Positions 1 through 8,919 of a DNA stretch of 64,000 nucleotides are shown here, piece after piece. The first letter of the stretch is position 1; each line of letters opens with the position of its first letter. The DNA is from an uncultured Alphaproteobacteria bacterium (lineage in GTDB: Bacteria; Pseudomonadota; Alphaproteobacteria; Rhodobacterales; Rhodobacteraceae). The stretch spans positions 96,941-160,940 of the forward strand of contig CACESU010000001.1 of NCBI GenBank assembly GCA_902562285.1, in the 5' to 3' direction. The position numbers and the translations under genes were made by a program. The notes under the pieces are model-generated. The model saw nothing but the letters and a program-made list of their open reading frames with translations, made no database searches and was not told the origin of the DNA.

Positions 1-2099
1 ATTTTTTTGAAGCTGAAGCGATCCTATTGAATGACACCATTAATAAAACTGAAGAAATTGAAGCTCTTAGGAGATCAGTTATAGATGAGTTTGATCGATA
101 TGCCAAATTAAATAAAAACATACCTGAGGAAGCCTTAAAAGCCATAACTGAAGCAGATAATCCTTCTAAACTAGCCGACACAGTGGCAGGCCATTTAAGT
201 GTTACTGTCGAAAAAAAACAAGAACTCTTAGAAATAATTGATTTACGGAAAAGACTAGAGACCATTTTTAGCATAATGCAAGGAGAAATGAGTGTTTTAA
301 GAGTTGAGAAAAAAATAAAATCCAGAGTTAAAAACCAAATGGAGCGAACTCAAAGAGAATATTATTTAAATGAGCAAATGAAAGCTATTCAGAAGGAATT
401 AGGTGATGGCACTGAAGCTCAAGATGAGTTGGCTGAAATAGAAGAAAAAATATCAAATATAAAACTCAGTAAGGAAGCTAAAGATAAAGCACTTGCAGAA
501 TTAAAAAAACTAAAATCTATGTCTCCAATGTCAGCTGAAGCTACTGTTGTGAGAAACTATTTAGATTGGATACTATCTATTCCGTGGGGAAAACAAAGCA
601 GAGTAAAGAAAGACCTTAATCGGGCACAGAAAATACTTGATGATGACCATTGTGGTTTAGAAAAAGTAAAAGAAAGAATTGTTGAATATTTAGCAATACA
701 ACAAAGATCTAAGAAAATAAAAGGTCCAATCCTTTGTTTAGTTGGTCCACCAGGCGTTGGTAAAACGTCTTTAGGAAAATCAATTGCATCCGCTACTGGT
801 AGAGAATTTATTCGTATTGCATTAGGTGGCGTTCATGATGAGAGTGAAATAAGGGGTCATAGAAGAACATATATTGGTTCTATGCCTGGAAAAATTATAC
901 AGTCTATGAAAAAAGCAAAAACAAATAATCCTCTCATTCTTTTAGATGAAGTAGATAAAATGGGTAGAGATTTTAGAGGTGATCCAGCAAGTGCTATGTT
1001 AGAAGTCTTAGATCCTGAACAAAATAGTAGTTTCACTGATCATTATTTAGAAGTGGAGTATGACTTATCTAATGTAATGTTTATCACAACTGCAAATACA
1101 TACAATATGGCAAGACCATTATTAGATAGAATGGAAATAATAAGTCTTGCAGGTTATACAGAAATTGAGAAAAGAGATATTGCTACTGAACATTTAATTT
1201 CTAAACAGATGAAAGCTCATGGTCTCAAAGATACTGAATTTAATATAAATGAAAATGGTCTTTTGGAAATAATAAGGAGATACACTCGAGAAGCTGGTGT
1301 TCGAAATTTAGAAAGAGAAATAGCAAAACTTTGTAGAAAATCCTTAACAAAAATCATTAAAGGAGAAGCAAAAAAAATAAGTATTAATTTAAAGAACATT
1401 GAAGATTTTTTGGGTGTTAAAAAATTCAAATTTGGATTAGCAGAAGAAGAAAATCAGATTGGAGTTACTACTGGATTAGCATGGACAGAAACTGGAGGAG
1501 ACTTGTTATCTATAGAGGCCTTACAATTACCTGGAAAGGGTAGAATGAAGTCTACTGGAAAACTCGGGGAAGTTATGAAAGAAAGCATAGATGCCGCATC
1601 AAGTTTTGTAAGATCGAAGTCTCCATCCCTTGGTATTAAGCCGCCACTTTTTGAAAAATTAGATATTCATGTTCATGTGCCTGAAGGTGCAACTCCAAAG
1701 GACGGTCCATCCGCTGGCATAGCTATGGTCACCTCTATTGTTTCTGTTCTTACGGAGATACCTATTCGCAGAGATATAGCTATGACTGGAGAAGTGACAC
1801 TTCGTGGAAATATATTGCCTATAGGAGGGTTAAAAGAAAAATTGTTAGCAGCTTTGCGTGGAGGGATAACAACGGTATTGATTCCAAAAGATAATGCTAA
1901 GGATTTACGTGAAATTCCTGATCAAGTCAAAAATGGTCTTGAAATAATACCACTTTCGCATGTCAGTGAAGTATTAAATATTGCATTAGTTGAGAAACCA
2001 AAAGCTATAGAATGGGATCCAACATCTATGATATCAAGTAGTGCAGAAAGTAAAAAAGGGGATGACGAACTAGACAGTGAAACTTCCATTGCTCATTAG
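1..2099 (+). CDS. lon: Lon ATP-dependent protease (5' end cut by window)
   Basis: Cytosolic AAA+ serine protease that degrades misfolded and regulatory proteins. The frame is open to the left edge with no start codon in view; the TTG at 27 is internal, and comparison with the usual length near 800 residues suggests about 110 residues are missing. Counting from that TTG, a coiled N-terminal remainder is followed by Walker A GPPGVGKTS at about 240, Walker B (LILLDEVDKM), and the protease domain with catalytic Ser in DGPSAGIAM (562) and Lys in GGLKEK (605). The 43-residue Ser-Lys spacing equals that of E. coli Lon. An acidic Ser-rich tail ends the protein. In many alphaproteobacteria hupB follows lon; here no hupB is seen and tRNA-Val comes next. 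Confidence 0.97.
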   Translation, partial: FFEAEAILLNDTINKTEEIEALRRSVIDEFDRYAKLNKNIPEEALKAITEADNPSKLADTVAGHLSVTVEKKQELLEIIDLRKRLETIFSIMQGEMSVLRVEKKIKSRVKNQMERTQREYYLNEQMKAIQKELGDGTEAQDELAEIEEKISNIKLSKEAKDKALAELKKLKSMSPMSAEATVVRNYLDWILSIPWGKQSRVKKDLNRAQKILDDDHCGLEKVKERIVEYLAIQQRSKKIKGPILCLVGPPGVGKTSLGKSIASATGREFIRIALGGVHDESEIRGHRRTYIGSMPGKIIQSMKKAKTNNPLILLDEVDKMGRDFRGDPASAMLEVLDPEQNSSFTDHYLEVEYDLSNVMFITTANTYNMARPLLDRMEIISLAGYTEIEKRDIATEHLISKQMKAHGLKDTEFNINENGLLEIIRRYTREAGVRNLEREIAKLCRKSLTKIIKGEAKKISINLKNIEDFLGVKKFKFGLAEEENQIGVTTGLAWTETGGDLLSIEALQLPGKGRMKSTGKLGEVMKESIDAASSFVRSKSPSLGIKPPLFEKLDIHVHVPEGATPKDGPSAGIAMVTSIVSVLTEIPIRRDIAMTGEVTLRGNILPIGGLKEKLLAALRGGITTVLIPKDNAKDLREIPDQVKNGLEIIPLSHVSEVLNIALVEKPKAIEWDPTSMISSSAESKKGDDELDSETSIAH

Positions 2100-2138
2100 G
2101 CATCTTTACTATAATCATTGTATACAAAAAAATAGTTA

Positions 2139-2167
2139 TTGAATTAAATTTATATTATTATTATCAT
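2139..2167 (+). promoter_or_regulatory. possible sigma70-type promoter of tRNA-Val
   Basis: TTGAAT (2139-2144) lies 17 bases from TATCAT (2162-2167), and the tRNA starts 16 bases further on. Position and spacing fit a housekeeping promoter. The surroundings are so AT-rich that chance matches are common, so this is an inference. Confidence 0.4.
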
Positions 2168-2182
2168 TTTACTGTTTTCTTT

Positions 2183-2258
2183 GGGTGATTAGCTCAGTTG
2201 GTAGAGCGCTTCGTTTACACCGAAGATGTCAGGAGTTCGAGTCTCTTATCACCCACCA
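2183..2258 (+). tRNA. tRNA-Val (anticodon TAC)
   Basis: Full cloverleaf of 76 nt including encoded CCA. The acceptor GGGTGAT pairs with ATCACCC; the anticodon stem CTTCG/CGAAG holds the loop TTTACAC with TAC at 2216-2218; the T-arm carries TTCGAGT. In related genomes this tRNA usually sits directly before tRNA-Asp. Here about 2.6 kb separates them, and the 3' half of this tRNA is repeated in decayed form at 4771-4809, so it is a likely integration site. Confidence 0.97.
2219..2258 (+). repeat. attachment-site-like repeat, left copy (3' part of tRNA-Val)
   Basis: This 40-nt tRNA segment, from the anticodon loop to the CCA, matches 4771-4809 at 35 positions with four mismatches and one gap. 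Tyrosine-recombinase elements commonly use the 3' end of a tRNA as attachment core and leave the intact gene at one end and a partial copy at the other. Confidence 0.65.
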
Positions 2259-2663
2259 ATATACTGATTTCATTACATTTTATTTTTAAAAAAATGAAAA
2301 AAAGTGGTTTTTGAGAAAATTTATGTTTATGCTTTTTATCCACATTAGTTAAAGCTTTATTTTGCTATTAATTAGTGCTGTGATTCCCAGACGTTTTTAA
2401 TGCTAATTTAGCGAAAGCATTCGCTCGCATTTCTTCTGCATTTCGCATATAGATCTGGACTGTTCTGATATTAACGAGGTCAGATCGAGACGCCGAATTT
2501 CATCAGTCCAATATCTACTCATACTTCTTCAAGATTAAATAATAACATCAGAATTGACAAAACTAAACTGACAAAACCTGTTATGAGTTGTATTTATTTC
2601 TCGTTGAAATAATATTTACGTAATCTCAATTGTAAATAGAATTTATTTTTTGTACTAGTAATC
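2259..2663. other. 405-base gap: integrase relic and cyclase upstream region
   Basis: No intact gene. The first 110 bases are AT-rich. About 2395-2520 is clearly richer in G+C (roughly 42% in two 60-base lines) and holds a minus-strand relic listed separately. The last 140 bases are AT-rich and form the upstream region of the cyclase gene; no convincing promoter was found. Confidence 0.6.
2368..2499 (-). pseudogene. possible tyrosine-recombinase (integrase) C-terminal relic
   Basis: A 43-codon open stretch on the minus strand ends in TAA at 2368-2370 and is preceded by stop codons, so it is at best a fragment. Its reading (TVQIYMRNAEEMRANAFAKL) resembles the end of tyrosine recombinases, where the catalytic Tyr sits in a T-x-x-x-Y context followed by a charged helix. 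Its place just behind the 3' end of tRNA-Val, pointing toward the tRNA, is where an integrase gene is expected. The match is short, so the assignment is tentative. Confidence 0.35.
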
Positions 2664-4526
2664 ATGAATACCGAAATTGATCGTAAAATTGCTGTGATCT
2701 TTGCAACTGATGTTGTTGGTTATAGCAAACATATGGAAGCGAATGAAAGTGAAACCGTTAATAACCTTCGAGCATGTGAAAAGCTACTGAGGGCGATTTT
2801 CGATAAGCATAAGGGACGTTTATTCAATACAGGTGGGGACTCTTTTCTTGCTGAGTTTCCCAGTGCTGTATCCGCAGTAGAATGCGCAGTCGAGTTTCAG
2901 GAAGCTATCAAAGAGAGAAACGCATCTGATGAAACAATCGTAAAGCTCGAATTTCGTATAGGGATCAACTCGGGTGATGTCATCAAAGAAAAGGACAACC
3001 TCCTTGGTGATGGTGTCAACATAGCGGCGAGATTGGAAGCACTCGCACAGCCAAATGGCATCACCATCTCCAAAGTAATTTATGATTTTGTAAAGGGCAA
3101 AACTCAGTTTGAGTTTAACGATATTGGATTTCAGAAGATCAAACAAAATGAATTCCACGCCTTTGATTTATTAGTGTTTCCTGAGCAAAAGAGAACTCTA
3201 AAACAAAAATCAAATTCTATTTTAGTATTCGCAATATCATTTATTGGTATTCTAGTAATTGCAATTCTAGGGTACTTTAATTTTTATGGAACAGGAAATA
3301 AGAATTTGGAACAGAATCCAATCATTATATCTGATAAGCCTTCCATATTTATCACAAATTTTAAAAATATCACTGGCGATCCTGCGAACAACTATCTTGG
3401 TGATGGCATTACATCAAATATTATAGCTACTTTGAATAAAAGTGAAAGATTTGAGGTTCCACCCTCAAGTACGGTCAAATATATCCAAAAAAATGAATTA
3501 GATTATAAAGAGGTGAAAGAAAAGTATGGTATTGAATTTATAGTAACAGGAAATATCCAAGGCAATCCAAACAAATTACGAGTAACTGCTGAAATGGTGG
3601 ATATTGTGGAAAATATTGTGATTTGGTCTGAAATTTACGATTTTAAAAAAGCAGATGACATTTTCGAAATTCAAGATGCAATTTCTCTTTCAATACTTAA
3701 AGCCTCGAGGATTAAAATTGATTTTGCACCTGCTGAACCTGTATCAAAAAATGCTGAGGTCTATAAAATGCACCTAAGAGCTGGTGCTTTGTTTAGCCAA
3801 AATACGCCTGATAGTAACAAGGCGGCTCAGGAACTTTTTGAAGCTGCTCTTTCAGTTGAACCGCAAAATCATAGAATCCTTAATGACTTGGCTTGGATTT
3901 ATTGGCAAAAAATTTATATGGGAATTTCAAAAAATCGTAATGAAGATATTAAAAATGGATTAAAATACGCCAATGCATCTTTACTTTATAGCCCAAATTT
4001 TGTTGGAGCCCTTTCCGCAAGTGCTTCTTTGGAAATGTTTGCTGGCAATTACGAAAAAAGTTGTAAAATTAATAAAACTTTGACTGATTTAGTCGAGTCT
4101 ATAGCCGATCGAGCGCTTGCAGCAGCTGGACAACATTTTTGTGGAAACCTCGAAAATGCTATTACAAATTATGAATATGTTTTGAAAAAAGCACCACATT
4201 TCTCATCATGGGTTAAATATTTATACGGTTATGCTTTGACTGAACATCAAGCGTACGATAAAGCCCTAGATTTTTTTGAGACAGAATTACAAAAAAAGCA
4301 TTCTTGGTCAGGAACGGAGCAAACGTTGTATATTTTGTCTGCTTTTATTAAAATTAAACAAGGTAAAGAGAAAGAGGCATATGTTCTTTTTGAAAAGCAA
4401 AGAGAGCTTGATGGGAAAGGAAAGACAGCAAAGAGAATTAAGGGTGAACTTTTTGGCTTAAGGAATAAAACATTTTTAACCGAACTTCTGAATACGCTTG
4501 CACCACTAGGGTTACCAGATAATTAG
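2664..4526 (+). CDS. class III adenylate/guanylate cyclase with TolB-like and TPR regions
   Basis: Predicted membrane-anchored nucleotide cyclase of 620 residues. Residues about 8-170 form the cyclase homology domain: the metal-binding Asp residues are visible in FATDVVGYS (D16) and NTGGDSFLAEF (D59), and the transition-state Asn/Arg in GVNIAARLEAL. One membrane helix follows at about 188-210, then a TolB/FlgO-like region (about 228-350) and TPR-like helices to the C-terminus. This cyclase-TM-TolB-TPR layout is common in alphaproteobacteria. The gene stands alone between the tRNA-Val 3' end and its decayed copy, so it is probable cargo of a mobile element. The cyclase-domain DNA is about 43-53% G+C in several lines while the rest is about 22-30%, as if the gene were a mosaic. 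Substrate (ATP or GTP) cannot be told by eye. Confidence 0.88.
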   Translation: MNTEIDRKIAVIFATDVVGYSKHMEANESETVNNLRACEKLLRAIFDKHKGRLFNTGGDSFLAEFPSAVSAVECAVEFQEAIKERNASDETIVKLEFRIGINSGDVIKEKDNLLGDGVNIAARLEALAQPNGITISKVIYDFVKGKTQFEFNDIGFQKIKQNEFHAFDLLVFPEQKRTLKQKSNSILVFAISFIGILVIAILGYFNFYGTGNKNLEQNPIIISDKPSIFITNFKNITGDPANNYLGDGITSNIIATLNKSERFEVPPSSTVKYIQKNELDYKEVKEKYGIEFIVTGNIQGNPNKLRVTAEMVDIVENIVIWSEIYDFKKADDIFEIQDAISLSILKASRIKIDFAPAEPVSKNAEVYKMHLRAGALFSQNTPDSNKAAQELFEAALSVEPQNHRILNDLAWIYWQKIYMGISKNRNEDIKNGLKYANASLLYSPNFVGALSASASLEMFAGNYEKSCKINKTLTDLVESIADRALAAAGQHFCGNLENAITNYEYVLKKAPHFSSWVKYLYGYALTEHQAYDKALDFFETELQKKHSWSGTEQTLYILSAFIKIKQGKEKEAYVLFEKQRELDGKGKTAKRIKGELFGLRNKTFLTELLNTLAPLGLPDN

Positions 4527-4770
4527 GGAATAAAATGTACGAAAATTGGAAATTATGAGCTTTCTACTATATAAATTTTTCAATCGTTTCTTAACTTATT
4601 GATTTTATTGATAATTTTATTCATTATTTCTATTTGGGGTATAGATCTTTTACAAACGTAAGAAAATATTAAGCCTGTAACATTTAGTAAAGCCTTTGTG
4701 TTATTTTTTATTAGCGCTTTTTCTCAAGCTTTATCGCTTGTAAGTTATTGAAATCATAAATCAAGTATCT

Positions 4771-4809
4771 ACCGAAGATTCCAGGAGTTCGAGTCTTTTA
4801 TCATCCACA
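4771..4809 (+). repeat. attachment-site-like repeat, right copy (decayed tRNA-Val 3' end)
   Basis: It begins ACCGAAGAT and contains the 15-base run CAGGAGTTCGAGTCT identical to tRNA-Val, then diverges (TTATCATCCAC). It has no 5' half and cannot fold into a tRNA. The mismatches suggest an old insertion. Confidence 0.65.
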
Positions 4810-4863
4810 ATCTTACTACTTTTAATAAACTTTAAATTTTATACTATTTTTAAAATCTTTTTC

Positions 4864-4892
4864 TTGACAATACTGGCAACCAAGAGTTTAAA
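4864..4892 (+). promoter_or_regulatory. possible promoter of tRNA-Asp
   Basis: A perfect TTGACA (4864-4869) is followed after 17 bases by TTTAAA (4887-4892), 23 bases before the tRNA. The -10 is weak. A better TAATAT at 4895-4900 has a spacer of 25, which is too long. Confidence 0.4.
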
Positions 4893-4915
4893 AGTAATAT
4901 ATTGTGAAATTAAGT

Positions 4916-4992
4916 GCGGTTGTAGCTCAGTTGGTTAGAGTGCCGGCCTGTCACGCCGGAGGTCGCGGGTTCGAGTCCCGTCAACCGCGCCA
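4916..4992 (+). tRNA. tRNA-Asp (anticodon GTC)
   Basis: 77 nt with encoded CCA. The acceptor GCGGTTG pairs with CAACCGC, discriminator G; the anticodon stem CCGGC/GCCGG has loop CTGTCAC with GTC at 4950-4952; the T-arm is CGGG-TTCGAGT-CCCG. It is followed after 36 bases by the saccharopine dehydrogenase gene. Confidence 0.97.
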
Positions 4993-5028
4993 CAAAATTC
5001 TAAATTTCTTGTGTTACAAGGATAAATA

Positions 5029-6099
5029 ATGATTCACTTTTGGGTGCGCTCAGAATATAGGGAGGATGAATTCAGAACCCCCTTAACTCCCTTAGGTGCG
5101 AAAAAGCTTTTAGATAATGGTATAAAAGTTACAATAGAAGAAAGCCACAAAAGGACCTTTTCTATCGATGAATACCACTCAGTAGGTTGTGAAATAGCTA
5201 ATAAAGGATCTTGGATAGATACTGACTTAGATACCATAATCTTGGGTCTGAAAGAATTAGATGATGAAATTATTCTTGGACACAGACATATAATGTTTGC
5301 TCATATTTACAAAAACCAAAAAGGTTCGGAGCATATTTTAAATAACTTTAGAAAAAATAATGGTATATTGTATGATTTGGAATATTTGATAGATGCTAAT
5401 AGCAAAAGAGTAGCTGCTTTTGGATATTATGCTGGTTTTTCAGGAGCATTTGTTGGATTAGATATCTGGCTAAGTTTTAAAGAAAATAATTTGGTGACAG
5501 GTATAGAAATTCCAGTCGACACTTCAAAAACATTTTTAGTTAAGAGTGCTTCCAAAAAAATTGATATTTATAAAAAAACAGGTAATCAAATACCAAAAAT
5601 TATAGTAATCGGAGCAGGTGGCAGAGTAGGAAGTGGTGCTTGTGACTTTTTTAAGTCGTTAGGACTAAAAATAACTGAATGGGATATAAAAGAAACTTCT
5701 AAAAGAAATTCTTTTTCTGAAATATTAGAACATGATATTTTTGTAAATTGTGTATTATCAGATACAAAGTCAGTAAAATTTCTGAAAAAAAGTGATATTA
5801 CTGAAAAAAGAGAATTAAGTCTAATTTCTGATGTTTCTTGTGATCCTGGTAGTGATTTTAATACAATACCACTTTATGATAAACCGTCATCATTCAAAAA
5901 ACCTTATCAATATATTATTAGAGGGAAAAACCCTTTATTATTGACTGCTATAGATAATCTACCTGCAATGCTTCCTAAAGAAAGTAGTATAGATTTTGAA
6001 AAACAGCTTCTACCCTATTTATTAGATTTCGATGTAGACAAAAATGGAGTATGGGGTAGGGCTAAGAGAATATTTTATGATAAAATTAATATTGTTTAA
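5029..6099 (+). CDS. saccharopine dehydrogenase (NAD+, L-lysine-forming type)
   Basis: Resembles yeast Lys1: interconverts saccharopine with lysine plus 2-oxoglutarate. At 356 residues it is close to the usual 370. The N-terminal half shows the family blocks RTPLTP (about 17), GLKEL (about 72, with the catalytic Lys) and GHRHIMFAHIYKNQ (with the catalytic His). A Rossmann segment IVIGAGGRVGSGA lies near 195, and DVSCDPGSDFNT near 275 also fits the family. An ATG follows an AAGGA-like site. It ends 14 bases before a second saccharopine dehydrogenase, so the two probably form one operon. Direction (lysine breakdown or synthesis) is not decided by sequence; breakdown is more likely in a bacterium with this pair. 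Confidence 0.88.
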   Translation: MIHFWVRSEYREDEFRTPLTPLGAKKLLDNGIKVTIEESHKRTFSIDEYHSVGCEIANKGSWIDTDLDTIILGLKELDDEIILGHRHIMFAHIYKNQKGSEHILNNFRKNNGILYDLEYLIDANSKRVAAFGYYAGFSGAFVGLDIWLSFKENNLVTGIEIPVDTSKTFLVKSASKKIDIYKKTGNQIPKIIVIGAGGRVGSGACDFFKSLGLKITEWDIKETSKRNSFSEILEHDIFVNCVLSDTKSVKFLKKSDITEKRELSLISDVSCDPGSDFNTIPLYDKPSSFKKPYQYIIRGKNPLLLTAIDNLPAMLPKESSIDFEKQLLPYLLDFDVDKNGVWGRAKRIFYDKINIV

Positions 6100-6113
6100 A
6101 AAAAGGATTTAAA

Positions 6114-7259
6114 ATGTCTAGGGTGCATTGGTTAGGAACAGGTCTCTCTTCAATACCAGGTTTAAGGAAACTATTAAAAAAGGGGTATGAAATTTTTGTC
6201 TGGAATAGGACTGTAGAGAAAGCTCAAAATTTATTGGGTGACTTAACAAATAATATTTATAAATTTGATTTTAATGAGCTAGAAAAACAGATAACAAGTG
6301 GTGATGTTTTGATATCGATGCTACCAGCAAATTACCATTTAGATGTAGCTAATTTATGTCTAAAAAAGAACGCAAATTTTGTTTCTTCTTCTTACATATC
6401 TGAGGATCTTAGAAAATTAAATAATACTGTAAAAGGAAAAAGCCTAGTTTTTTTGAATGAGGTTGGACTTGACCCCGGTATAGATCATTTAATGGCGCAT
6501 GAACTGGTAAAGCAATATAAAGAATTTAGTGATTATAATCCAAATAACATAGTTGAATTTTTTTCATTTTGTGGTGGGTTGCCAAAAAAACCTAATGACT
6601 TTTGTTATAAATTTAGTTGGTCTCCTTTAGGTGTTTTAAAAGCATTAAAATCTAAAGCAACAGCCATAGAAAACTTTGAGCAAGTAGATACTTTAAGACC
6701 ATGGCATAATGTAAAAATACATGAAATTCCTTCAATTAATAAAGAAAAATTTGAAGTTTATCCAAATCGGGATAGTTTACCATTTATTAATCAATATGAA
6801 TTTGAAAATAATTGGAGAGTTAAAAGGTTTGTGAGAGGCACTTTAAGAAATCTTGGATGGAAAAGCGCATGGAAGGAAATATTTGAAGTTATAGAAAAAA
6901 TCAATATTGAAAGTGATCAAGAAAAACTTGAAAAATTATCCAATATGCTTTGGGAAAAACACTCCTATGAAGAAAATGAGAAAGATCGAGTAGTACTAAA
7001 TGTGTCATTAATGGCCTCAAAAGATGAAGCCTACATTTTTGATCGATCTTTTTTAATGGATGCCTGGGGTAATGAGAATAGTACTGCTATGGCTAGGTTG
7101 GTTTCAATACCTGTAGCATTGGCAGTCGAAAGTGTTCTTAATGATAAAATTTCTTATGGTGTGACTGCCGCACCAAAATCTCCCCAATTAGTAACTTCAT
7201 GGCTGGATGCGATAAAAAAAGAGGCTCAAATTTTTAATTTCATAGATAATTTAAGTTAA
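6114..7259 (+). CDS. saccharopine dehydrogenase family (glutamate-forming, Lys9-like)
   Basis: Partner of the preceding gene: expected to convert between saccharopine and glutamate plus 2-aminoadipate semialdehyde. The N-terminal Rossmann region starts at once (HWLGTGLSSIPGLRKLL) and includes VWNRT and DVLISMLPANYH; the NEVGLDPGIDHLMAH motif near 117-131 is typical of the Lys9 branch. At 381 residues it is shorter than the roughly 450 of yeast Lys9, as in other bacterial members. RBS AAAGGA lies just upstream of the ATG. Lysine-pathway specificity rests mainly on the pairing with the Lys1-type gene. Confidence 0.85.
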   Translation: MSRVHWLGTGLSSIPGLRKLLKKGYEIFVWNRTVEKAQNLLGDLTNNIYKFDFNELEKQITSGDVLISMLPANYHLDVANLCLKKNANFVSSSYISEDLRKLNNTVKGKSLVFLNEVGLDPGIDHLMAHELVKQYKEFSDYNPNNIVEFFSFCGGLPKKPNDFCYKFSWSPLGVLKALKSKATAIENFEQVDTLRPWHNVKIHEIPSINKEKFEVYPNRDSLPFINQYEFENNWRVKRFVRGTLRNLGWKSAWKEIFEVIEKINIESDQEKLEKLSNMLWEKHSYEENEKDRVVLNVSLMASKDEAYIFDRSFLMDAWGNENSTAMARLVSIPVALAVESVLNDKISYGVTAAPKSPQLVTSWLDAIKKEAQIFNFIDNLS

Positions 7260-7396
7260 TTTTTTAGATATTAGTCTTCTTTTTTTATTATTTGGTGCGA
7301 CCTTGTGATCTTGGGTAAAGTGTTTTACAGTGTTGACGTAAATGTCAGGAAAGAGTACACCAACTGTAATTATTTTATGTCCTGGGGGAATAACTT

Positions 7397-7762
7397 TTGA
7401 GTAGTATCGCTATTAATTATTTGCCAATCTTGATCTTTTTGGGACTTGCTTTAGTTTTGGGTATTACATTTCTTTTGGCTGCTTTCGTTATAGCTATCAG
7501 AAATCCTGATGTAGAAAAAGTCTCAGCCTATGAGTGTGGATTTAATGCTTTTGATGATGCCAGAATGAAATTCGATGTTCGATTTTATCTTGTAGCAATT
7601 CTTTTTATTATTTTTGATCTAGAAGTAGCTTTTCTATTCCCTTGGGCAATAAGTTTTGGTGAGATTGGTTTTTTTGGTTATTTGTCTATGATGATTTTTT
7701 TATTCGTTTTAACTGTAGGCTTTGTGTATGAGTGGAAAAAAGGCGCACTAGAATGGGATTAA
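7397..7762 (+). CDS. nuoA: NADH-quinone oxidoreductase subunit A
   Basis: First gene of the complex I operon; small membrane subunit at the junction with the hydrophilic arm. 121 residues, three membrane helices (about 8-33, 66-88, 93-115), with the conserved loop YECGF followed by an acidic stretch. The start is TTG, supported by GGGGGA at 7384-7389, seven bases upstream; no ATG fits. The 137 bases before it contain TTGACG at 7333 but no good -10, so the operon promoter is unresolved. It overlaps nuoB by 10 bases. Confidence 0.95.
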   Translation: MSSIAINYLPILIFLGLALVLGITFLLAAFVIAIRNPDVEKVSAYECGFNAFDDARMKFDVRFYLVAILFIIFDLEVAFLFPWAISFGEIGFFGYLSMMIFLFVLTVGFVYEWKKGALEWD

Positions 7763-8286
7763 CAAATAGTTACAAATTTACCGGAATTGATAAAGATTTA
7801 GCAACTAGAGAAATCTCTGATAATATAGCTAATAAGGGTTTTATTCAGACATCTGCTCAAGATGTAATTAACTGGGCTAGAACTGGTAGTCTGCATTGGA
7901 TGACTTTTGGATTAGCTTGTTGTGCTGTCGAAATGATGCATACGTCAACTCCAAGATATGATTTAGAAAGATTTGGAACTGCACCAAGAGCAAGTCCACG
8001 TCAATCTGACCTAATGATTGTTGCTGGAACTTTAACAAACAAAATGGCTCCCGCTCTCAGAAAAGTTTATGATCAAATGCCGGAGCCAAGATATGTTATT
8101 TCCATGGGGTCTTGTGCAAATGGTGGTGGGTATTATCACTACTCTTACTCAGTAGTCAGAGGATGTGACAGAATTGTTCCTGTAGATATATATGTGCCAG
8201 GTTGTCCTCCAACTGCAGAAGCTTTACTTTATGGTATATTACAACTTCAGCGTAAAATTCGAAGAACTGGAACTTTAGCAAGATAG
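7753..8286 (+). CDS. nuoB: NADH-quinone oxidoreductase subunit B
   Basis: Carries the terminal [4Fe-4S] cluster N2 that passes electrons to quinone. The four ligands are visible: the adjacent Cys pair in LACCAVEMM, Cys in [10 protein letters not shown] and Cys in PGCPPTAE. I chose the ATG at 7753 (177 residues, MGLTNSYKF); the frame also opens at GTG 7732, which would add seven basic residues not usual for the family. Overlap with nuoA suggests translational coupling. Confidence 0.96.
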   Translation: MGLTNSYKFTGIDKDLATREISDNIANKGFIQTSAQDVINWARTGSLHWMTFGLACCAVEMMHTSTPRYDLERFGTAPRASPRQSDLMIVAGTLTNKMAPALRKVYDQMPEPRYVISMGSCANGGGYYHYSYSVVRGCDRIVPVDIYVPGCPPTAEALLYGILQLQRKIRRTGTLAR

Positions 8287-8298
8287 TAGGTATCAGAA

Positions 8299-8919
8299 TT
8301 GGATGAGTCACTTAAAGATTTAAATGATTTTTTGCTGTCTAATTATTCTGAAGACATAATTTCATCTAATATAGAACATGATCATCTTTCGATTTGTATT
8401 GTTTTTTCATCAATTGAAAGTATCACTTCAATTTTGAAACTAAACAATATTTGTAAATTTAGGACACTTATAGATATTACCGCAATAGATTTCCCCTCGG
8501 AAGAAAAGCGATTCACATTAGTTTATCATTATTTATCAATGCAACAAAATATAAGAATTAGGCTCAAATCTTCCATAAAAGAAGAACAAATTGTTCCATC
8601 AATTACAAAATTGTTTCCTGCTGCTAATTGGTTTGAGAGAGAAGTTTTTGATATGTATGGAATTTTATTTTCTAACCATCCCGATATGAGAAGAATACTT
8701 ACAGATTATGGTTTTCAAGGACATCCACTTAGAAAAGATTTTCCAACTACAGGCTATCTAGAGCTTAGGTATGATCAGGAAAGAAAAAAAGTGGTTTATG
8801 AACCAGTTAAACTTACCCAAGAATATAGGAGATTTGATTTTATGAGTCCTTGGGAAGGAGAGGGGTTTGTTTTTGAGCAAAGTGATGAGGTTCAAGAAGA
8901 AAATAAAGAAAATGGCTAA
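8299..8919 (+). CDS. nuoC: NADH-quinone oxidoreductase subunit C
   Basis: 30 kDa peripheral-arm subunit that packs against NuoD. 206 residues with the family signature [22 protein letters not shown] near 115 and [12 protein letters not shown] behind it. A TTG start is used (no in-frame ATG nearby) with AGTAGG upstream. The acidic tail overlaps the start of nuoD by 8 bases. NuoC and NuoD are separate here, not fused as in E. coli. Confidence 0.95.
   Translation: MDESLKDLNDFLLSNYSEDIISSNIEHDHLSICIVFSSIESITSILKLNNICKFRTLIDITAIDFPSEEKRFTLVYHYLSMQQNIRIRLKSSIKEEQIVPSITKLFPAANWFEREVFDMYGILFSNHPDMRRILTDYGFQGHPLRKDFPTTGYLELRYDQERKKVVYEPVKLTQEYRRFDFMSPWEGEGFVFEQSDEVQEENKENG

Larger units (their letters stand above)
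4527..4915. other. 389-base gap with decayed tRNA 3' copy
   Basis: No gene seen. 4725-4740 can form a small hairpin (CAAGC/GCTTG). The decayed tRNA-Val copy lies at 4771-4809, and the tRNA-Asp promoter candidate occupies the right end. Confidence 0.6.

Noticed and set aside
2820..3158. 112-codon open frame on the minus strand
   Set aside because: Antisense to the cyclase catalytic domain, which has all key residues.
4771..4809. tRNA-like sequence
   Set aside because: It lacks the 5' half, D-arm and full acceptor, so it is a partial copy and not a tRNA gene.
7333..7361. nuo promoter with TTGACG
   Set aside because: The hexamer at the right spacing (TACACC) is a poor -10 and no better choice was found, so it was not listed as a feature.
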